Shown here one piece after another: positions 38,802 to 43,189 of a stretch of DNA of 43,189 nt. The notes below the pieces were generated by a model. The model was not told the origin of the DNA. It saw only the letters and a list, made by a program, of their open reading frames with translations, and searched no databases. The stretch is taken from NCBI GenBank assembly GCA_002449695.1, contig DJXI01000092.1:394-43582 (forward strand), in the 5' to 3' direction. Position numbers and translations under genes: made by a program. How positions within the stretch are numbered: the first letter of the stretch is position 1; every line of letters starts with the position of its first letter. Source of the stretch: Verrucomicrobia bacterium UBA7008 (GTDB lineage Bacteria > Verrucomicrobiota > Kiritimatiellia > RFP12 > UBA1067).

Positions 38802-39755
38802 ATGCGGCGCGTGCGGAAGACCGGCGGCCTCGCGGCGCGGCTGGAGGCGTGGTTTGCCGAGGTGAAGCGCCCGATGCCGTGGCGGCTTGAGCCCGCGCCC
38901 TACGCCTGCTGGCTGAGCGAGATCATGATGCAGCAGACGACGTACGCCTCCGTGCTGCCGTACTACACGCGCTTCCTGAAGCGCTTCCCGACCGTCGCCG
39001 CGCTCGCCGCCGCCGACGAGGCCGATGTCCTCAAGGCGTGGGAAGGGCTCGGCTACTATGCGCGCGCGCGCAACCTCCTCAAGGCCGCGAAGATGATCGC
39101 CGCGGGCGGCTGGCCGCATTCGGCGGCGGCGTGGGCCGCCGTGCCGGGCGTCGGGCCCTACACGGCCGCCGCGCTCGCCTCGGTGCTGGACGGCGAGCGC
39201 ATTCCCGTCGTCGACGGCAACGTCGCGCGCGTCTTCGCCCGGTACTGGAAGCTCGACGACGACTTCAGGAAGCTCCCGGCGCGCGCGCGCCTCGCGGAGC
39301 GGCTCCGCGGCGAAATCGCCGCGGCCGCGGTGCCGGGCGACTTCAACCAGGCGATGATGGAGCTGGGCGCGCTCGTCTGCACGCCGACGAACCCGGACTG
39401 CGCCGCGTGCCCGCTCCGTGTCGCGTGCGCGGCGCGCCGGGACGGAACGCAGGGCGACTATCCCGTGAAGGCGGCGAAGAAGGAGCTGCCCGTGCGGCGC
39501 GTCGCGGCGGTCGTCGTGACGGACGCGAAGGGGCGCGTGCTCCTTGTCCAGAACCGCGCGGGCGGGCTTCTGAAAGGGCTGTGGGAGCTGCCGGCCGTCG
39601 AACCGTCGGTCGCGCACGTGCAGGTCTTCTCGCATTTCCGGCTGGAGCTGACGACGAGCCGCGCCGTGCGCGCGGACGCCGAGTTCCGCGATCCGCGCAA
39701 GGTCCCGCTCGCGACGGCGACGCGCAAGGTCCTCGCCGCCTGCGGCCTCCTCTGA
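38802..39755 (+). CDS. mutY: A/G-specific adenine glycosylase
   Basis: DNA glycosylase that removes A mispaired with 8-oxoG. 317 residues (about 350 usual). HhH-GPD core: MPWRLEPAPYACWLSEIMMQQT with the catalytic Glu, GLGYYARARNLLKAA, VPGVGPYTAAALASV hairpin and PVVDGNVARVF with the catalytic Asp. The [4Fe-4S] ligands follow the C-x6-C-x2-C-x5-C spacing in CTPTNPDCAACPLRVAC. A Nudix-like C-terminal domain is present but short (VAAVVVTDAKGRVLLVQNRAGGLLKGLWELP, then about 55 residues). It begins 4 bp after fucP, so it may be read through from the sugar operon even though the functions are unrelated. Confidence 0.96.
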   Translation: MRRVRKTGGLAARLEAWFAEVKRPMPWRLEPAPYACWLSEIMMQQTTYASVLPYYTRFLKRFPTVAALAAADEADVLKAWEGLGYYARARNLLKAAKMIAAGGWPHSAAAWAAVPGVGPYTAAALASVLDGERIPVVDGNVARVFARYWKLDDDFRKLPARARLAERLRGEIAAAAVPGDFNQAMMELGALVCTPTNPDCAACPLRVACAARRDGTQGDYPVKAAKKELPVRRVAAVVVTDAKGRVLLVQNRAGGLLKGLWELPAVEPSVAHVQVFSHFRLELTTSRAVRADAEFRDPRKVPLATATRKVLAACGLL

Positions 39756-39898
39756 ACGGCCGTCCGTTCCGGGGCGGCCGCGCGCGGGTTTAGCGGAAAT
39801 CCGCCATCCTGTCCGCGGATAAAATTGTCGCACGACAGCCGGTCGTCCTCGATGAAGACAATCTGTCCGGGCGGTCAATACCCTTTCGGCCCGATTTG

Positions 39899-39907
39899 TG
39901 ATATAAT
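39899..39907 (+). promoter_or_regulatory. Promoter of the nitroreductase/PPT-GT2 pair
   Basis: Extended -10 TGATATAAT with TATAAT at 39902-39907, context GATTTGTGATATAATTCC. ATG at 39947, leader about 33 nt. The 140 bp before it hold two small perfect hairpins, GCGGA-AA-TCCGC (39793-39804) and TGTCG-CA-CGACA (39826-39837), of unknown meaning. Confidence 0.7.
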
Positions 39908-39946
39908 TCCCAACTGAGAACACAGAGGTTCCACTGATTTCGCCGC

Positions 39947-40942
39947 ATGATTAAGCAGCTCAAAAACATCAAGCGCCTGTTCCTGTCCGCCGTGACGCGC
40001 GCGCGTGTGCGCCACGAGGCGTCGCGCGCGTTCCGCTACGATCGGGCGCAGTTCATGGCCGGCGCCGGCGCCCTGCATCTCGACCGCAGGGCCGCCGCCC
40101 GGGCCGAGATCGTCATGGGATATCATGTCCTTGAGAAGGGGCTGACGATGCCGCGCCGCCGCCTCGGGTTCGGCAAGGGCGCGGTCGTGCACCTGATCAA
40201 CCTGGTCAACGCGTTCGAGCGGCGATTCGGCAGGGACGATGCGCAGGTCCGTCACGCCGTCGGCGTGCTGCGCGCCTATCGCGAACTTCACAGGGACGGA
40301 CACGACGAGCCCCTGCCGCGCCTCGACGCCTTTCTGTCGGCGCATCCGGATGTCCCCGCCGCCGTCGAGCCGCATGTCACCCGCGAGGCTTTCTTCGCGG
40401 CGAAGGATGCGCCTTTCCCGCGGTTCGCCGCCTCGCGCCATGTCTGCCGGCATTTTGCGGGACCTGTCCCCCGGCAGGTGATCGAGTCCGCGGTCGCGCT
40501 CGCCGTCACGGCGCCGAGCGCCTGCAACCGCCAGCACGCGCGCGTGCACGCCGTCGACGATCCGGCGCTCAGGGACAGGCTCTTTGCCGCACAGGGCGGC
40601 ACGCGCGGATTCGGGGCCGATGCGGACAAGGTTCTTGTCGTGACGGCCGACCTTTCCGCGGTCCGATGGGGCTGGGAGCGTCACGACTGCTACGTCAACG
40701 GGGGCCTGTTCGTCATGAACCTCTGCTATGCGCTCCATTACTTCGGCGTCGCGCACTGCATTCTCCACTGGAGCGTCTCCCCGGAAGTCGACCGTGCGGC
40801 GCACGAATTTCTCGGCATCCCCCCCGGCGAGGCGATCGTCCAGGTGATCGCCTGCGGCCTGCCGCCCGCCGAATTTGACATCGCGGCCTCTCCGCGTCTC
40901 GTGGTCTCCGACGTCCTCACGTGGCAGGGAGGCGGACGATGA
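39947..40942 (+). CDS. Nitroreductase-like protein of a polysaccharide locus
   Basis: 331 residues, no signal peptide. The first 150 residues are helical and basic (HEASRAFRYDRAQFM, EIVMGYHVLEKGLTMPRRRLGFG), as seen in nitroreductase-family proteins that accompany polysaccharide pyruvyltransferases. The second half is a nitroreductase-like FMN fold: RHVCRHFAGPVPRQVIESAVALAVTAPSACNRQHARVHAV, then KVLVVTADLSAVRWGWERHDCYVNGGLFVMNLCYALHYFG and IPPGEAIVQVIACG. The APSACNRQ segment matches the FMN-contacting APSxxNxQ motif. Substrate unknown. Its stop overlaps the next start (ATGA), tying it to envelope-glycan synthesis. Confidence 0.75.
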   Translation: MIKQLKNIKRLFLSAVTRARVRHEASRAFRYDRAQFMAGAGALHLDRRAAARAEIVMGYHVLEKGLTMPRRRLGFGKGAVVHLINLVNAFERRFGRDDAQVRHAVGVLRAYRELHRDGHDEPLPRLDAFLSAHPDVPAAVEPHVTREAFFAAKDAPFPRFAASRHVCRHFAGPVPRQVIESAVALAVTAPSACNRQHARVHAVDDPALRDRLFAAQGGTRGFGADADKVLVVTADLSAVRWGWERHDCYVNGGLFVMNLCYALHYFGVAHCILHWSVSPEVDRAAHEFLGIPPGEAIVQVIACGLPPAEFDIAASPRLVVSDVLTWQGGGR

Positions 40943-42918
40943 AGATTCTGCTCGGGGGCATCCCGCTCGGATGCGACAACATCGGCGACGAGGCGATCAT
41001 CGCCGGCGTCGTCGGCATGCTGAAGGAATCCCTGCCGGACGTCCGGCTGACGGTTGCGACGGCGGACGCGTCCACCGCGGCGCTTCTGGGCGTCGACGTC
41101 GTGCCGCCGTTCGGCTTCGCGGGACACGGTCTGGACGGCTTCGCGGCGGCCGTGCGCGCGCACGACGCCTATATCTGGTGCGGCGCGACGGGGCTTTCGG
41201 ACTATCCCCATGTCGCGCTTGACCTGCTGCAGATCGCGCAGGACGCGGGCGTGCCGACGTACGTCTGGGGCGTCGGCATGGATGACGAGCTGAATCCGGC
41301 GTTCTTCCGGGCGCAGGGCCGGCGGCGGCTCGTGCTCCGCGGCCTCGGGCTCGTCGGCTGGTACGAGCGGCGTCTGCGGGCGCGGCTGGCGGCGCGCATC
41401 GCGGCGATTCTGCCGCGCTGCCGCGGCGTGTGGCTGCGCGATCCGCAGAGCGCGGCCGCGCTCGCCGCCCTCGGCTTCGGGGACGCCCGCGTCACCGCCG
41501 ACTCCGCGATTCTGCTCGTGCCGCCCGCGCGTCGCGAGCCGCGGGCCGCGGACCGCGGGCCGCGGACGCTCGGCCTCTGCATCTCCACCCAGCGTCCGGT
41601 CGCCGACCTCTCCGGCGTCCGCCGCCTGATCGCCGACGTCCGCGCGTCCGGCGCGCGCGTGCTCGGCATCCCCATGAACCCCAGGACCGACCGCGCGCTC
41701 CTTGAACGCCTCGGCGTGGACTGCATCGCGGGGGCGACGCCCGCGGCGGTCATGGCGGCGGCCGCCCGGTGCGACGTCGTGCTGTCCAGTCGCCTCCATC
41801 TGCTGATTCTCGCGGCCAACGTCGGCACGCCCGGGCTCGGCATCGCGCGCGGTTCGAAGCTCGCCAACTGGCTCGCCAACTTCGGGCGCACCGTCGAGGG
41901 CAGCGTGTCCGACTGCGACTGGGACCGGGTGACGGCGCATGTTCTCGCCGCGCTCGGCTCCTGCGGCGCGTGGCGCGCGGCGCGCGACGAGGCGTATGCG
42001 GCGCTGGCCGCCCGGCTCGAGACCGCGCGCGGCGAGCTGGTCGCGCGGCTGCGGAACGCGCCGCCGGAGGATTGGCCCCGCGTCAGCGTGATCGTGAGGG
42101 CCCGCAACGACGAGGCGCTCATCGGCCGCACGCTCGCCGGCATCTTCGCGCAATGGCCGTCGCCGTTCGAAGTGATCGTGTGCGACGACAACTCCACGGA
42201 CCGGACACGCGACGTCGCGGCGCAGTTCCCGGTCCGGTTCGTCGCGCGGCCGTCCGGCGCCTACAAGCCCGGGCGCACGCTGAACGCGCTCGTGCGCGCG
42301 GCGAAGGGCGATATCGTCGTGTTCAACAATTCCGACGCCGTGCCCGTGGACGCGCAGTGGCTCGCCGAACTGGTGAAGCCGCTCCTGGCCGGCCCGCGGC
42401 GCGTCTTCACGTTTGCGAACCAGCTGCCCCGCGCCGACGCGCAGGCGCTTGTGCGCAAGGACGGCGCGCGCGCGTTCGGCGACGGGAAGGTCCAGGCGAC
42501 GTGGCGCTTCTTCTTCTCGCTCGCGAGTTCCGCGACCTGGCGGCAGAACCTGGTCGAGACGCCGTTCGACGAGGCGATCCAGTATTCCGAGGATGTCGAG
42601 TGGGCCTGGCGCAACTCGCGCGGCGGGAACGATCCCGTCCGGATCGTCTACTGCCCGGCGTCGCATGTCGAGCACTCGCACAACTACACGCTGCGCCAGC
42701 TCGCGACGCGGTTCCGCGGCGAGGGCCGCGCGGACCGGACGATTTTCGGGGACAGACCCTCCCTGCCGCGCGAACTCGCCGGCGCCGCGCGCGAGACGCT
42801 GCGCGACTGGGCGTACCTCGCGCGGCGGCCCGCCGACTGGAAGGAGATTCCGTCGGCGCCGCTGCGCCGCCTCGTGCAGCGCGTCTCGCACTGGCGGGGC
42901 ATGACGGATGCGAACTGA
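40939..42918 (+). CDS. Fused polysaccharide pyruvyltransferase and GT2 glycosyltransferase
   Basis: 659 residues with two enzyme modules. Residues 1-370 are a polysaccharide pyruvyltransferase-type domain: GGIPLGCDNIGDEAIIAGVVGML at the N-terminus, YIWCGATGLSDYPH, TYVWGVGMDDELNP, VWLRDPQSAAALAALG and SSRLHLLILAANVGTPGLGIA near its end. Residues about 380-600 are a GT2 domain: RVSVIVRARNDEALIGRTLAGI, EVIVCDDNSTDRTRD, GRTLNALVRAAKGDIVVFNNSDAVP (the DxD-like region) and FDEAIQYSEDVEWAWR. The first part would add a pyruvyl ketal, the second a sugar, to a surface glycan. The short start at 40939 (ATGA overlap) gives the clean family N-terminus MKILLGG. A loop in the first module holds a 14-bp tandem repeat. 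No pseudogene marks. Confidence 0.85.
   Translation: MKILLGGIPLGCDNIGDEAIIAGVVGMLKESLPDVRLTVATADASTAALLGVDVVPPFGFAGHGLDGFAAAVRAHDAYIWCGATGLSDYPHVALDLLQIAQDAGVPTYVWGVGMDDELNPAFFRAQGRRRLVLRGLGLVGWYERRLRARLAARIAAILPRCRGVWLRDPQSAAALAALGFGDARVTADSAILLVPPARREPRAADRGPRTLGLCISTQRPVADLSGVRRLIADVRASGARVLGIPMNPRTDRALLERLGVDCIAGATPAAVMAAAARCDVVLSSRLHLLILAANVGTPGLGIARGSKLANWLANFGRTVEGSVSDCDWDRVTAHVLAALGSCGAWRAARDEAYAALAARLETARGELVARLRNAPPEDWPRVSVIVRARNDEALIGRTLAGIFAQWPSPFEVIVCDDNSTDRTRDVAAQFPVRFVARPSGAYKPGRTLNALVRAAKGDIVVFNNSDAVPVDAQWLAELVKPLLAGPRRVFTFANQLPRADAQALVRKDGARAFGDGKVQATWRFFFSLASSATWRQNLVETPFDEAIQYSEDVEWAWRNSRGGNDPVRIVYCPASHVEHSHNYTLRQLATRFRGEGRADRTIFGDRPSLPRELAGAARETLRDWAYLARRPADWKEIPSAPLRRLVQRVSHWRGMTDAN
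41539..41566 (+). repeat. Tandem 14-bp GC repeat in the pyruvyltransferase domain
   Basis: CCGCGGGCCGCGGA occurs twice head to tail (41539-41552, 41553-41566). It codes the Arg/Pro/Ala loop REPRAADRGPRTLG between two core segments. The unit length is not a multiple of three, so a gain or loss would shift the frame. Confidence 0.7.
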
Positions 42919-42990
42919 CGCGACGAAAAAAATTCAGATTTGTATGAAGAAAATTCACTACCATCCCATAGGCATGGAGTGAAAAGTCTC

Positions 42991-43145
42991 ACGCAGAGGC
43001 GCGGAGACGCGGAGAGCGACCACAACTTTTCCTCCCCTCGAAACTCTGCGACTCTGCGTCTCTGCGTTAAAATACAACCGAGTTGGGGTCTGTCCCCGCG
43101 TTGTTTGGGTGGGGGTTGTTTCACGCAGAGGCGCAGAGCCGCAGC
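42991..43145 (+). repeat. Dispersed ACGCAGAG octamer repeats in both orientations
   Basis: After the last gene no coding region was found in the remaining 271 bp. Three octamers read forward at 42991-43014 (ACGCAGAG, GCGCGGAG, ACGCGGAG), three read in reverse at 43044-43067 (CTCTGCGA, CTCTGCGT, CTCTGCGT), and nearly three forward again at 43123-43145. The first two sets could form a long imperfect hairpin. Related octamers occur at 2369-2386. Confidence 0.8.
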
Positions 43146-43162
43146 GGACGCAGAGCTGGTGG

Positions 43163-43184
43163 GGGCGATTGTCCTCAATCGCCC
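43163..43184 (+). repeat. Perfect hairpin at the window end
   Basis: GGGCGATTG (43163-43171), loop TCCT, CAATCGCCC (43176-43184). It is followed by GCGAT at the window edge, which may begin another copy. No T run follows, so it is not a typical terminator. Confidence 0.65.
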
Positions 43185-43189
43185 GCGAT

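Noticed and set aside
39757..39780. Possible terminator after mutY (CGGCCGTCC ... GGGCGGCCG)
   Set aside because: A 9-bp stem with one G-T pair can form, but no T run follows, so it was not called as an intrinsic terminator.
2369..43145. CRISPR array
   Set aside because: The repeats found are octamer arrays, paired palindromes or coding repeats. None has regular 25-40-bp repeats separated by unique spacers, and no cas gene is present.
1..43189. Prophage, IS element or transposase
   Set aside because: No integrase, transposase, phage structural or toxin-antitoxin gene was recognised; the palindromic elements are non-autonomous and any enzyme moving them would be outside the window.

Overview
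The window is 43 kb of GC-rich (by eye roughly two thirds G+C), densely coded DNA, with every supported gene on the + strand. The gene set indicates a diderm, LPS-making, glycan-degrading anaerobe-type bacterium: lipid A genes (lpxI, lpxB), diaminopimelate epimerase, large secreted beta-repeat proteins, and glycoside hydrolases without any SusC/SusD pair. This, together with the use of LpxI and the style of the secreted proteins, best fits the PVC group, most likely an uncultured Kiritimatiellota/Lentisphaerota-like gut lineage. That assignment is inference from gene content; no 16S gene is present.

Layout. 1-2359: 3' end of a secreted InlB-type repeat protein. 2402-6540: uvrA and recA, with short palindromic and octamer repeats inside and between them. 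6669-6756: tRNA-Ser(UGA). 6871-8914: fba-purM, closed by a terminator. 9045-16078: a tightly coupled run of GT-C membrane glycosyltransferase, dxs, NERD protein, S41 protease and dapF. 16166-18963: a repeat surface protein, then fabD, fabG and acpP. 19041-20944: lpxI-lpxB. 21050-24941: a ComEC core protein and a secreted M6-type metallopeptidase. 24985-26510: AGE-family epimerase and folB. 26647-31871: two large secreted proteins (beta-repeat and triple discoidin-like) under near-identical promoter/operator regions. 31920-38797: GH27, GH88, GH95 and a FucP-type transporter, which look like one glycan-use locus for fucosylated, galactosylated and uronate-bearing glycans. 38802-39755: mutY. 39947-42918: a nitroreductase-like protein coupled to a fused polysaccharide pyruvyltransferase/GT2 glycosyltransferase, an envelope-glycan pair. 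The right end is repeat-rich non-coding DNA.

The most unusual signal is a set of small palindromic elements lying in frame inside essential or housekeeping genes. Three related elements (79, 100 and 79 bp) sit in the GT-C gene (twice) and dxs. All are in the same orientation and codon phase, bounded by hairpins whose arms differ between copies but stay complementary within a copy, and they carry internal 21-bp (7-codon) units. A second family of two 51-bp elements sits in uvrA, with a constant 33-bp core and copy-specific complementary 9-bp arms. They are translated and fall where loops or linkers are expected, which recalls Rickettsia palindromic elements, but the sequences look unrelated.

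A second theme is transcription. Twelve candidate promoters share a TATAMT-type -10, usually with an extended TGR, and mostly without a -35 box. In four of them the -10 ends only 6-8 bp before the start codon, so these mRNAs are probably leaderless.
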